DNA of 64,000 bases from Sphingopyxis sp. YF1. GTDB taxonomy: Bacteria > Pseudomonadota > Alphaproteobacteria > Sphingomonadales > Sphingomonadaceae. Shown here piece after piece: positions 8,434 through 15,894 of the stretch. Below the pieces are notes generated by a model that saw nothing but the letters and a program-made list of their open reading frames with translations, searched no databases and was not told where the DNA came from. The position numbers and the translations under genes are program-made. Location: NCBI RefSeq assembly GCF_022701295.1, contig NZ_CP033204.1, positions 3,348,001 through 3,412,000 of the forward strand, read 5' to 3'. Positions within the stretch are counted from its first letter, which is position 1; the number at the start of each line of letters is the position of its first letter.

Positions 8434-9437
8434 GCGCGGTCGGGTGCCGCAATCTCGGGCGGCGCCCCCCAGTCGCGCGCGAGCGTGGCGCGCAGCGCGT
8501 CGAGCGCCTTGCCCCCGATCCGCTCGCCGAGCGCGGCATCGATCTTGCCGAGGATTTCGAGCGCGTCGGCGCGCAGCTGCTGCGACTTTTCGCTGAATGC
8601 GACGATCGACGCACGCTTGTCGGTCGGGTCGGGTTCGATGACGATCCAGTCGCGCTCGACCATCTCCTGCAGCATCTTGCTGACCCCCTGGCGCGTGATG
8701 CCGAGGTTGCGCGCCAGATCGGCGGGGCGGCGCACGCCGAGCGCGATATTGGCAAAGGTCATCGACTGCGACCGCGACACCGCGTCCCAGCCGCGCGCGC
8801 GCAGCGCCGACTGCAATCCTTCGTCGAACCAGTAGAAAGCCCGCATCACGTCGAGCATCAGATAGCCGTCCTGCATGCCGTCCGCTTCGCCCAGCCGCGC
8901 CGAATGCGCAACCAAATTGAGCGCCGCGTGCGCAAGCGGGAAGAGATAGGCGCCCTCGTGGAAGGCGAGCGGCGCCGTCGGCCCCGTCGCACCGACATCG
9001 ACGACCTCGCCGATCACGACGGCGTGCGTCGCATGCTCGACGATCGTCACCGGGCGCAGAACGATCGCGGCGCAAGCCCCGGCGAGCCGGGGCGGCCGTT
9101 CGGGCTCGAACAGCCAGTCGCCGGCGTCGAAGCGCTCGGCCGCGGCGACGCCCCCGCCGCAGCGCCACGACACGTCGGCCTGGTCCTCGGCAAGCAGGTT
9201 GAGGCACAGGTCGACCCCCGCCGCGACCGCCGCATGCGTCGCGTTCGCGCGGTTGATGCAGACGAGCATCGACGGCGGGTCCATGCTCACCTCGCAAAAG
9301 GCGGTGGCCGCCATCGCATGATGGCGCCCGGCGTGCGTCGCGGTGACGACGGCGACCGGGCGGACGAGCGAACGAAGCGCGCCGCGCAGGGCGGCGGCGT
9401 GCAAGTGGGAGGGCGGGTAGGCGGGCGGCTGCGTCAT
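8427..9437 (-). CDS. Flavin reductase-MarR regulator fusion
   Basis: Two joined modules in 336 residues. Residues about 15-170 are a flavin reductase-like domain of the HpaC/HsaB type (LVRPVAVVTATHAGRHHAMA, TAFCEVSMDPPSMLVCINRA, FHEGAYLFPL), which would supply FMNH2 to a partner monooxygenase. Residues about 190-320 are a MarR winged helix (ADLARNLGITRQGVSKMLQE, RDWIVIEPDPTDKRASIVAF). It is divergent from the acyl-CoA-dehydrogenase-fold monooxygenase at 9530, the usual partner of such reductases. A perfect GTCAAC-CTA-GTTGAC dyad sits in the gap. The fusion suggests that the reductase half, with flavin, NADH or substrate bound, controls DNA binding by the MarR half; that is inference. Confidence 0.88.
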   Translation of the reverse strand: MTQPPAYPPSHLHAAALRGALRSLVRPVAVVTATHAGRHHAMAATAFCEVSMDPPSMLVCINRANATHAAVAAGVDLCLNLLAEDQADVSWRCGGGVAAAERFDAGDWLFEPERPPRLAGACAAIVLRPVTIVEHATHAVVIGEVVDVGATGPTAPLAFHEGAYLFPLAHAALNLVAHSARLGEADGMQDGYLMLDVMRAFYWFDEGLQSALRARGWDAVSRSQSMTFANIALGVRRPADLARNLGITRQGVSKMLQEMVERDWIVIEPDPTDKRASIVAFSEKSQQLRADALEILGKIDAALGERIGGKALDALRATLARDWGAPPEIAAPDRAQ

Positions 9438-9467
9438 CGTGCGACCATGACGCGGCGAAGGAATTTA

Positions 9468-9507
9468 GTCAACCTAGTTGACATTATCCTTTGCGACACC
9501 CTATGCT
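9468..9507 (+). promoter_or_regulatory. Promoter and perfect MarR-type operator of the monooxygenase gene
   Basis: GTCAAC (9468-9473), CTA, GTTGAC (9477-9482) form a perfect dyad. It overlaps the -35 box TTGACA (9478-9483), which is followed after 18 bases by TATGCT (9502-9507). A repressor bound here would block the plus-strand promoter. The dyad also lies 31 bases from the start of the divergent flavin reductase-MarR gene. Confidence 0.65.
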
Positions 9508-9529
9508 GGCGAAAAGCATGGAGACGATG

Positions 9530-10765
9530 ATGCCCGAAAGCCTGGCCGACCGCCGCATTCCCGCCGGCGACGATTTTCTGCCCCCCGACGCGGTCGCCGC
9601 GATCACCCCCGACGTTCTGATCGCGCGCATGGCGGCGCTGAAACCGCTCGTCGCGAGCAAGGCGGCGTCGGCCGAGCGCGACCGTCGCCCCGACGACGAG
9701 GTGTGGGCGGCGCTGCGCCAGAGCGGCTATTTCTACCTCTATGTGCCGCGCCGCTTCGGCGGGCTCGAATTCGATCCCGACACCTATATCAGCGCGACGC
9801 TGCCGATCGCCGAGGCGTGCCCCTCGACCGGCTGGACCGCCTGTTTCGCCGCCGAGCACAACTGGCTGATCGCGCAGATGCCCGAGGCGACGCAGGCCGA
9901 GGTGTGGGGGCGCACCCCCTATGTCATCGCCCCGAGCGCCGCGGCGCCGCCCGGGGTCGCGACCCCGGTCGAGGGCGGATTTCGCCTGAGCGGCCGCTGG
10001 AAATGGGGCACGTGCGTCATGCACGCCGACTGGATCATGCTCAACGCGCTCGAACCCGTCGCGGGCGGCGCGCCCGTCGTGCGGATGATGCTGATGCGCG
10101 CCGAGGATGTCCGCGTGATCGACACCTGGCAGATGGCGGGCATGGCGGCGACGGGCAGCAACGATATCGCCGTCGACGACCTGTTCATCCCCGAAGGCCA
10201 TCAGTTCGCGGTCCAGCCGGTGCGGTCGGGGCGCGGCAACGGGCGGGCGATCCACGGTCCCGGCCTCTATGGCTCGCCGATGCTGCCCAATTTGTGCGTC
10301 ACCGCGGCGATCCCGGCGCTCGGCGCCGCGCGGCAGGCGGTGATGCTGTGCCGCGACCGGCTCCGGGCACACGTCAAGCTGGGGAGCACGACGACGAGCG
10401 TCGAGAAACCCGCGGGGCAGATGCGCCTCGCGCGCGCCGACCTGCTCGCGCGCTCGGCCGAACGCACGATCCGCGCCGCCGCGCGCGAGAATCTGCTGAT
10501 CGGCGAGATCGACGAACCCGAGCAGACGGGCGAGCGCATCCGCATCCGCGCCGAGATCGCGATCGCGGTGCAGCAATGCGTCGAGGCGGTGCGCACCTGT
10601 TGCGAGGCGGTCGGATCGAGCGTCCACGCGCTCGACAATCCGATGCAGCGGCTGCTGCGCGACGTGCAGGTCATGCAGAGCCACATCGTCTACGACCTCG
10701 ACGTCGCGACCGAACTCCACGGCCGCGCGCTCGTCGGGCTGGCGCCCAATTCGCTGCTGCTCTGA
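9530..10765 (+). CDS. FMNH2-dependent monooxygenase, HsaA/acyl-CoA dehydrogenase fold
   Basis: Group D flavin monooxygenase of 411 residues, the oxygenase of a two-component system that hydroxylates aromatic (often phenolic) substrates with FMNH2. The fold is acyl-CoA-dehydrogenase-like: YFYLYVPRRFGGLEFDPDTY near the N-terminus, ACPSTGWTACFAAEHNWLIA, then GRWKWGTCVMHADWIML and MAGMAATGSNDIAVDDLFIP in the middle beta-domain, and a helical C-terminal domain with GSSVHALDNPMQRLLRDVQV. This is closer to HsaA/HpaH-like hydroxylases than to CoA dehydrogenases. GGAG six bases before the ATG at 9530 sets the start (9527 is possible). Its reductase partner is the divergent fusion gene. The substrate may be the phenol released by the nearby sulfatase. 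Confidence 0.87.
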   Translation: MPESLADRRIPAGDDFLPPDAVAAITPDVLIARMAALKPLVASKAASAERDRRPDDEVWAALRQSGYFYLYVPRRFGGLEFDPDTYISATLPIAEACPSTGWTACFAAEHNWLIAQMPEATQAEVWGRTPYVIAPSAAAPPGVATPVEGGFRLSGRWKWGTCVMHADWIMLNALEPVAGGAPVVRMMLMRAEDVRVIDTWQMAGMAATGSNDIAVDDLFIPEGHQFAVQPVRSGRGNGRAIHGPGLYGSPMLPNLCVTAAIPALGAARQAVMLCRDRLRAHVKLGSTTTSVEKPAGQMRLARADLLARSAERTIRAAARENLLIGEIDEPEQTGERIRIRAEIAIAVQQCVEAVRTCCEAVGSSVHALDNPMQRLLRDVQVMQSHIVYDLDVATELHGRALVGLAPNSLLL

Positions 10766-10801
10766 CCCGGGAGGGGACGGCGCCGCCCGTCCGGTCCGCG
10801 A

Positions 10802-11548
10802 TCAGTCGAGCCCCAGCCGCGCGAGCACCGCCTTGACGTAGCTGGGCCCGACGGGGACGACCGCGCCATCCTCCATCTCGAGCGCGATCAGCCCCTTGCC
10901 CAGCCGCTGCACCGCCTTGACCAGCGCGGGCCGGATGAACGCCGAACGATGGACGCGCATCAGCCGGTCGGGATCGAACAATTGTTCGAGCGCGGTCATC
11001 GAGATGCGGTGGATATAGCTGCGCGTCGCGGTGTGGAGGAGGACATAGTCCTTCGCGGCCTCGACCCATTCGATCTGATCGAACGGCAGGCGCAGGTTGC
11101 CGTTCGCGACCTGGATCCACATCGCGTCGCTGCGCGCGTCGGGCCCTGGCAGGCCGGCCAGCCGGTCGGCGGCGTCGCGCAGCGCCCGGCGGCGGCGCGC
11201 GCGCTCGACCGCCTGGCGGAGGCGGTCGAAGCGCACGGGCTTCAGCAGATAGTCGGCGGCGTCGACCTCGAACGCGTCGGGGGCATAATGTTCGAAGGCG
11301 GTGACGAAGACGATCTCGGGGCGCGGGTCGACCGCAAGGTCGGCGGCGACGCGGATCCCGCTCTTCTGCGGCATCGAGATGTCGAGCATCACAAGGTCGG
11401 GCGCGAGCGCGGCGATGCGCTCCTCCGCCTCTTCGCCGTTCGCCGCGCTGCCCACCACCGCGACGCCGTCGATGTCGCCGAACAGCGTTTCGAGCCGCCG
11501 CAGCGCGAGCGGTTCGTCGTCGACGAGCAGGACGCGCAGCGCGGTCAT
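10802..11548 (-). CDS. LytTR-family response regulator
   Basis: Response regulator of 248 residues. The receiver domain (residues 1-120) shows VLLVDDEPLALRRLE, the phospho-acceptor aspartate in LVMLDISMPQKSGI, and FVTAFEHYAPDAFEVDAADY with a late LLKPV lysine. The C-terminal LytTR DNA-binding domain holds LPFDQIEWVEAAKDYVLLHT, RISMTALEQLFDPDRLMRVH and RSAFIRPALVK. LytTR proteins bind direct repeats upstream of target genes. The start overlaps the histidine kinase stop (ATGA). The pair is divergent from the exported cassette at 12848-17813, the obvious candidate target. Confidence 0.93.
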   Translation of the reverse strand: MTALRVLLVDDEPLALRRLETLFGDIDGVAVVGSAANGEEAEERIAALAPDLVMLDISMPQKSGIRVAADLAVDPRPEIVFVTAFEHYAPDAFEVDAADYLLKPVRFDRLRQAVERARRRRALRDAADRLAGLPGPDARSDAMWIQVANGNLRLPFDQIEWVEAAKDYVLLHTATRSYIHRISMTALEQLFDPDRLMRVHRSAFIRPALVKAVQRLGKGLIALEMEDGAVVPVGPSYVKAVLARLGLD

Positions 11549-12642
11549 GCGGCGGTCGGCGCGGCCGCACGGCGGCGAAGCGGCAGGCGCGCCACCGCGA
11601 GGAAGCCGCTCTCGCGCTTGAGCGTTTCGAGGCTGCCCGCCGCGCCATAGAGCGTGCGGAGCCGCTGGCGGACGTTGGTCAGCCCCAGCCCCGTGCCGGG
11701 GCGCATGTCGCCGGGGTGGCCGGTGCCGTCGTCCTCGACCGTGACGACGAGCGCGTCGTCGTCGGCCGACGCCTCGACGCGGATCGTCACAGGAACCGGC
11801 GACGGCGCGAGCGCATATTTGATCGAATTTTCGACCAGCGGCTGGAGCAGGAACCCCGGCACCAGCGCGTCGTTGAGGCCGGGCGGGCACACGAACTCGA
11901 CCGCGAGCCGCTCGCCGAAGCGCACGCTCTCGATCTCCAGATAATGCTGCAGCGTCGCGAGTTCGTCCTCGAGCGGGAGCAGCACCTCGGGGTCGCTCGA
12001 CAGCGTCGCGCGGAGGAATTCGGACAATTTGGCGAGCATCGCGTCGGCGGCGGCATATTCGCGTGTGACGATCAGCGACGAGATCGCGTTGAGCGTGTTG
12101 AACAGGAAATGCGGGTTGAGCTGGTAGCGCAGCGCCGCGAGGCTCGCCGCGCTGGCCGCGGCCTCGGCCCGGCTCGCCGCCTCGCGCGCCGCCGCGAGTT
12201 CGCGTTCGCGCTCGCGCGCCAGCCCGTTCGCCTCGATCACCGAGAATGCCGCGCCGAGCAATGCGAACTGCCAGACCAACGCGATGAAATTGTTCGTCGC
12301 GCGCAGCGCAAAGGGCGCCGCCTGCTGCGACGAGACGACGAGGCGCCCGATCCACTCGCCGGTCGCCGCATCGACGAGCGCGAGCGTCCCCGACGCGAGG
12401 ATGACCGCGACCCCCATGGCCGCCAGCCGGACCGCCGCATTGCGCCGCCGCGTCGCCCGCACCGCCCAATAGACGCCCCCCGACAGCAAGGCCCCCATCA
12501 CGCAGATGTTGATCACCGAAACGGTGACGTAAAGGCTGGCGCCGCTGAACAGATGATAGGGGATGAGGTAGAGTATGCCCGACAATATCCAGGTCGCGGC
12601 GACCAGATAGAGCGTCTGACGATGTTCGGGTTTCAGCGGCAT
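11545..12642 (-). CDS. LytS/AlgZ-type sensor histidine kinase
   Basis: Membrane histidine kinase of 365 residues. About four predicted membrane helices fill the first half (TLYLVAATWILSGILYLI, SVINICVMGALLSGGVYWAV, LAAMGVAVILASGTLALV, FIALVWQFALLGAAFSVI). A coiled-coil RERERELAAAREAASRAEAA leads to the His_kinase domain with the phosphorylated histidine in LNPHFLFNTLNAISSLI, then the ATPase domain (LQPLVENSIKYALAP, GTGLGLTNVRQRLRTLYG). There is no separate sensor domain, so it probably senses a membrane or membrane-soluble cue. It is coupled to the LytTR regulator. The start MPLKPEHRQ is the only sensible ATG. Confidence 0.92.
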   Translation of the reverse strand: MPLKPEHRQTLYLVAATWILSGILYLIPYHLFSGASLYVTVSVINICVMGALLSGGVYWAVRATRRRNAAVRLAAMGVAVILASGTLALVDAATGEWIGRLVVSSQQAAPFALRATNNFIALVWQFALLGAAFSVIEANGLARERERELAAAREAASRAEAAASAASLAALRYQLNPHFLFNTLNAISSLIVTREYAAADAMLAKLSEFLRATLSSDPEVLLPLEDELATLQHYLEIESVRFGERLAVEFVCPPGLNDALVPGFLLQPLVENSIKYALAPSPVPVTIRVEASADDDALVVTVEDDGTGHPGDMRPGTGLGLTNVRQRLRTLYGAAGSLETLKRESGFLAVARLPLRRRAAAPTAA

Positions 12643-12847
12643 GGCGATTCCATTGTGTAATTTAAGCCGAGCATAATGGAAATGCGCGGTGCTGACGTCC
12701 TTGCTCGTCGCACCAGCGTCGGCCTTCGTCGCGCGGCATCGGGCTCCGGCGAGGCGTTTCCGGGCTTCGTCGCAGGCGCGTGGAGCAGCGCCGCCCCCGG
12801 ACATAACCGGGCTCCGTCAGCGGCTCGTCGCCGCCAGGAGATCCGAT

Positions 12848-13822
12848 ATGTCCCTCGTCCGCTATCGCCACGGCCTCGCCGCCTTCGGCCTGCTCGGCGC
12901 GCTCGTCATTGCCGAACAGGCGCGGGTGATCGCCGCCGAACCAACCGCCGTCACCACGCCCGTCGCCGCCGGCGAGTCGCTCGAAATCCTGCCGACGGGC
13001 CACCCGGTCGTGCTGGTCAGCATCGACGGCTCGGCCCCGAAGCGCTTCGTCATCGACACCGCCGCGAGCAGCACCACGATCATGCCGAAACTGCGCGCCG
13101 CGATGCCCGGCCTCGTCGCGAAACTGTCCGACGACCCGCTCGACGGCGCCGCCGGGCGGAGCGAGGTCGAAACCGCCGTCGTCAAGGAGGTGCGCGTCGC
13201 GGGCCACGCCTTTCCGTCGCCCGAACTGATGCTCCTGCCCCCCGGACCGACCGACCATCTGGGCATCGACGGCATATTGGGCGCCGACATCATCGCCGAC
13301 TTCGCGGTCGAGCTCGACATGCCCGGGCGACGCTGGCGCATGACGCCCCGGGTCGAGGCCGCAATGCTCGACGGGATGACGGCGTCGGTGCCCTTCACGC
13401 TCGACGACATGCGCGCGCCGCGGCTGAATATCCGCCTCAACGGGGTCGAAGTGCCCGCGGTGCTCGACACCGGCGCGCGCGGAACGATCATCAACTGGGC
13501 GGCGGCCAGGGCGATCGGCCTGTCGCCCGACAGCCCGGAGCTTGCCAAGGCTTCGGATATCAAGGGCGCGACCAATCATGCGATGCCGAGCGTCGAGGCC
13601 CCGATCGCCGCGCTGACGATCGGCGCGGCGAAGGTCGAAGGGCGCAAGGTGCGCATCGCCGACCTTTCGGTGTTCAAGGTGCTGGGCTTCACGCCCGAAC
13701 AGCCCGCCGTGATCCTCGGGATCGACATGTTCGCCGACCGGCGCTTCGTCATCGATCATCCGGGGCTGCGCCTCCACATCTCCCCGCCCGCTGCGCCGCG
13801 TCGCGACGCGCCGGCATCCTGA
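12848..13822 (+). CDS. Exported retropepsin-like aspartic protease (two half-domains)
   Basis: 324 residues with a signal-like N-terminus (LAAFGLLGALVIAEQARVIA). Two retropepsin-like repeats follow: FVIDTAASSTTIM at about residue 73 (Asp-Thr-Ala) and VPAVLDTGARGTIINWAA at about residue 206 (Asp-Thr-Gly). Each is followed by a hydrophobic segment ending in LGADIIADF or LGIDMFADRRFVIDH. Two half-domains in one chain could pair as in pepsins. The first site has DTA in place of DTG, which need not abolish activity. A good Shine-Dalgarno (AGGAG) lies before the ATG at 12848. It is the first gene of a four-gene exported cassette divergent from the LytTR two-component system. Confidence 0.82.
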   Translation: MSLVRYRHGLAAFGLLGALVIAEQARVIAAEPTAVTTPVAAGESLEILPTGHPVVLVSIDGSAPKRFVIDTAASSTTIMPKLRAAMPGLVAKLSDDPLDGAAGRSEVETAVVKEVRVAGHAFPSPELMLLPPGPTDHLGIDGILGADIIADFAVELDMPGRRWRMTPRVEAAMLDGMTASVPFTLDDMRAPRLNIRLNGVEVPAVLDTGARGTIINWAAARAIGLSPDSPELAKASDIKGATNHAMPSVEAPIAALTIGAAKVEGRKVRIADLSVFKVLGFTPEQPAVILGIDMFADRRFVIDHPGLRLHISPPAAPRRDAPAS

Positions 13823-13843
13823 CCCTTCCGAAGGACGCTCCCC

Positions 13844-15004
13844 ATGAACAAGATGCTCACCGCCGGCGCCGGCCTCGGCGCGATCGCCCTCGCCGCGACC
13901 GCCGCCACCGCGCAGCAGGCGCCCAAGCCGAAAGTCGAGGCCGTCTACTGGCTCTCCGCCGAAACCGTGTCGGGGATGGCGACCGGCCAGCCCGCCGGGG
14001 TGGAAAAGAACCTCCTGCTCCAGCTCGGCTCGGTGCGCCGCAACCCCGCGCCCAGCGCCGAACATCTGCCGCCCCAGATCCTCGGCGCCGGCGAACGGCT
14101 GCCGCTCGTCACGCCCGCGGGCGCCGAACCCAAGGTTGACGGCAGGGCCGATTACCGGCCGGGAACCGCCGAACAGCCCAAGGGCCGCATCGAACTTTAC
14201 TGGGGCTGCGGCGAAACCGCCCCGGCCGGCCAGCCGGTGGTGATCGACCTGGCGGCGATGAAGGCCGGCGGCCCCTCCCCCTTTGGCACCGGCCCCAATG
14301 TACGGGCGATGACACCGCCGTCCACGGCCAGCCATGCGACCTATGGCGAATGGCCGAACGGGCGAAAGGGTACGCGCGTGCCGCGCAACGCCTCGCTGGC
14401 CGGCGACCATGTCGTGCAGGGCAATTATTCGCCCGACATGCGCTTTACTGTGGCCCCCGCGAATGATTTCCTCGCGGCGCTGGCGCCGCGCAACGCCGAA
14501 CTCGCATCGGGCGCGGTCAAGGTCAGCTGGCCGACGCTCGCCAATGCGCGCGGGCTTATCCTGACCGTCACCGGCGCGCGCGACGACGGCACGGTCGTGA
14601 TGTGGACGTCGAGCGCGGTGCGCATGCCCGGCATGGCGCTGCCCGACTATCTCGAACAATCGGATATCGCGCGCCTTGTCCAGCAGCGCATCCTGCTGGC
14701 GCCCGAAGCGACCGAATGCGTCGTTCCGTCGGCGGTCGGCAAGGCGACCGATTCGGCGATGCTGATGATGACCGCGTTCGGGCCCGAAGCCAATTACGGC
14801 GCCCCGCGCGAAGCCCCCGCCGGCTGGGCGGTCAAGCTGCGTACCAGGGCGACGCACATGAGCATGCTCGGCGTCGACCTCGCCGCGATGCTGGCGGGCA
14901 GCGGCGACGAGGGCGATTCGGACGCACCCGCAAGCGAGGCGAAGCCGAAGAAGAAGCGCGGCCTGCTGCGCGGGATCGGCAGCGCGCTCGGCGTCCCCGG
15001 CTGA
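13844..15004 (+). CDS. Exported protein of unknown function (386 residues)
   Basis: I do not recognise the family. A clear signal peptide (MNKMLTAGAGLGAIALAATA then ATAQQ) is followed by a mature part with VEAVYWLSAETVSGMATGQP, a short IELYWGCGETA segment and, around residues 215-245, a beta-rich segment (VSWPTLANARGLILTVTGAR, DDGTVVMWTSS). Two cysteines lie far apart (WGCGE and TECVV). The C-terminus is basic and glycine-rich (PKKKRGLLRGIGSALGVPG), like a short surface or membrane tail. It is 21 bases after the protease gene and 35 before the next. It may be a substrate or partner of the protease. Confidence 0.75.
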   Translation: MNKMLTAGAGLGAIALAATAATAQQAPKPKVEAVYWLSAETVSGMATGQPAGVEKNLLLQLGSVRRNPAPSAEHLPPQILGAGERLPLVTPAGAEPKVDGRADYRPGTAEQPKGRIELYWGCGETAPAGQPVVIDLAAMKAGGPSPFGTGPNVRAMTPPSTASHATYGEWPNGRKGTRVPRNASLAGDHVVQGNYSPDMRFTVAPANDFLAALAPRNAELASGAVKVSWPTLANARGLILTVTGARDDGTVVMWTSSAVRMPGMALPDYLEQSDIARLVQQRILLAPEATECVVPSAVGKATDSAMLMMTAFGPEANYGAPREAPAGWAVKLRTRATHMSMLGVDLAAMLAGSGDEGDSDAPASEAKPKKKRGLLRGIGSALGVPG

Positions 15005-15039
15005 CCCTCCTCCCTCCCATTTTTCCGAAAGCCCGACCA

Positions 15040-15894
15040 ATGAACCATCGCTTCCTCAAACTCGTCCTGCTCGGCCTTGCCGTCAGTGCTCCCGCGATCC
15101 CCGCAGCGATCGCCGCGCCCGGCGACAGCCGCGCGCCCAAGAAACTGATGCAGCGCTGGTCCGCCGATGCGCCCGACCCCGGCGCCGGCCTGCCCGGCTG
15201 GTCGTCGAAAGCGCCCGACATCCATGTCCATCAGCCGCGCATGCAGTCCCCGATCCCGGTTGCCGAGATCGACCTGCTGCGCCGGCGGGCGATGGTCGCC
15301 TTCGACGCGCTGATGCAGCAACCCTCGCTGCGCGACGTGCGCGGGACGAGCGTGCAGGCCGACATCAACATCTCCGTCGTTCCGACGATCGACGGGGTCC
15401 GGCTGGTCGGCGCGATCTTCAGCCTGCGGGCAAAGAGCGTGATCGAGGGCAACGCCGACACGGTGCCGCGCGACGGCCGCTATATCACGACCTCCGAAGA
15501 GGCGGCGGTGCTCAACGTCTTTCTCAACCCCTATGACATGATGGCGCGCCGCCAGGTTCAGGCGGAGGGCGTCGAAGACGGCAGCCTGCAGGTCCGGACC
15601 GGCTCGGCCTATGGCCTTTATGTCGCCGACACGCTCCCCGACTATGATCCCGATTCCGAATATGCGTGGGGACCGCGTCCGCTGGCGATGCAGTTGCAGA
15701 ACGACCGCAGCTGGTACCAGCCGGGATCGGCGGGGGTGCATCCGCTGCTCGTCCACATGTCGAGCTACTCGCAGGAAAATGACGACCTGCGCAGCGACCG
15801 GCTGAACCCCGAGCGGCCCGCCGCGCGGCTGGCCGCCGCGATGTTCATGACCGACTGGGAAGAGGTCCGGCGCCGCATGAAGGCGGTGCGGTGA
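15040..15894 (+). CDS. Exported protein of unknown function (284 residues)
   Basis: No family recognised. The signal peptide (MNHRFLKLVLLGLAVSAPAI) ends near IAAPG. The mature part has a His-containing segment (APDIHVHQPRMQSPIPVAEI), a region predicted as mixed alpha/beta (ADINISVVPTIDGVRLVGAI), and a tyrosine- and aspartate-rich segment (YGLYVADTLPDYDPDSEYAW). The C-terminus is helical (MFMTDWEEVRRRMKAV). Its stop overlaps the start of the TonB receptor gene by one base (TGATG), so the two are made together. Confidence 0.75.
   Translation: MNHRFLKLVLLGLAVSAPAIPAAIAAPGDSRAPKKLMQRWSADAPDPGAGLPGWSSKAPDIHVHQPRMQSPIPVAEIDLLRRRAMVAFDALMQQPSLRDVRGTSVQADINISVVPTIDGVRLVGAIFSLRAKSVIEGNADTVPRDGRYITTSEEAAVLNVFLNPYDMMARRQVQAEGVEDGSLQVRTGSAYGLYVADTLPDYDPDSEYAWGPRPLAMQLQNDRSWYQPGSAGVHPLLVHMSSYSQENDDLRSDRLNPERPAARLAAAMFMTDWEEVRRRMKAVR

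Noticed and set aside
12662..15040. A 792-codon minus-strand frame opposite the exported cassette
   Set aside because: Same kind of shadow; the plus-strand frames have signal peptides, overlaps and ribosome sites.
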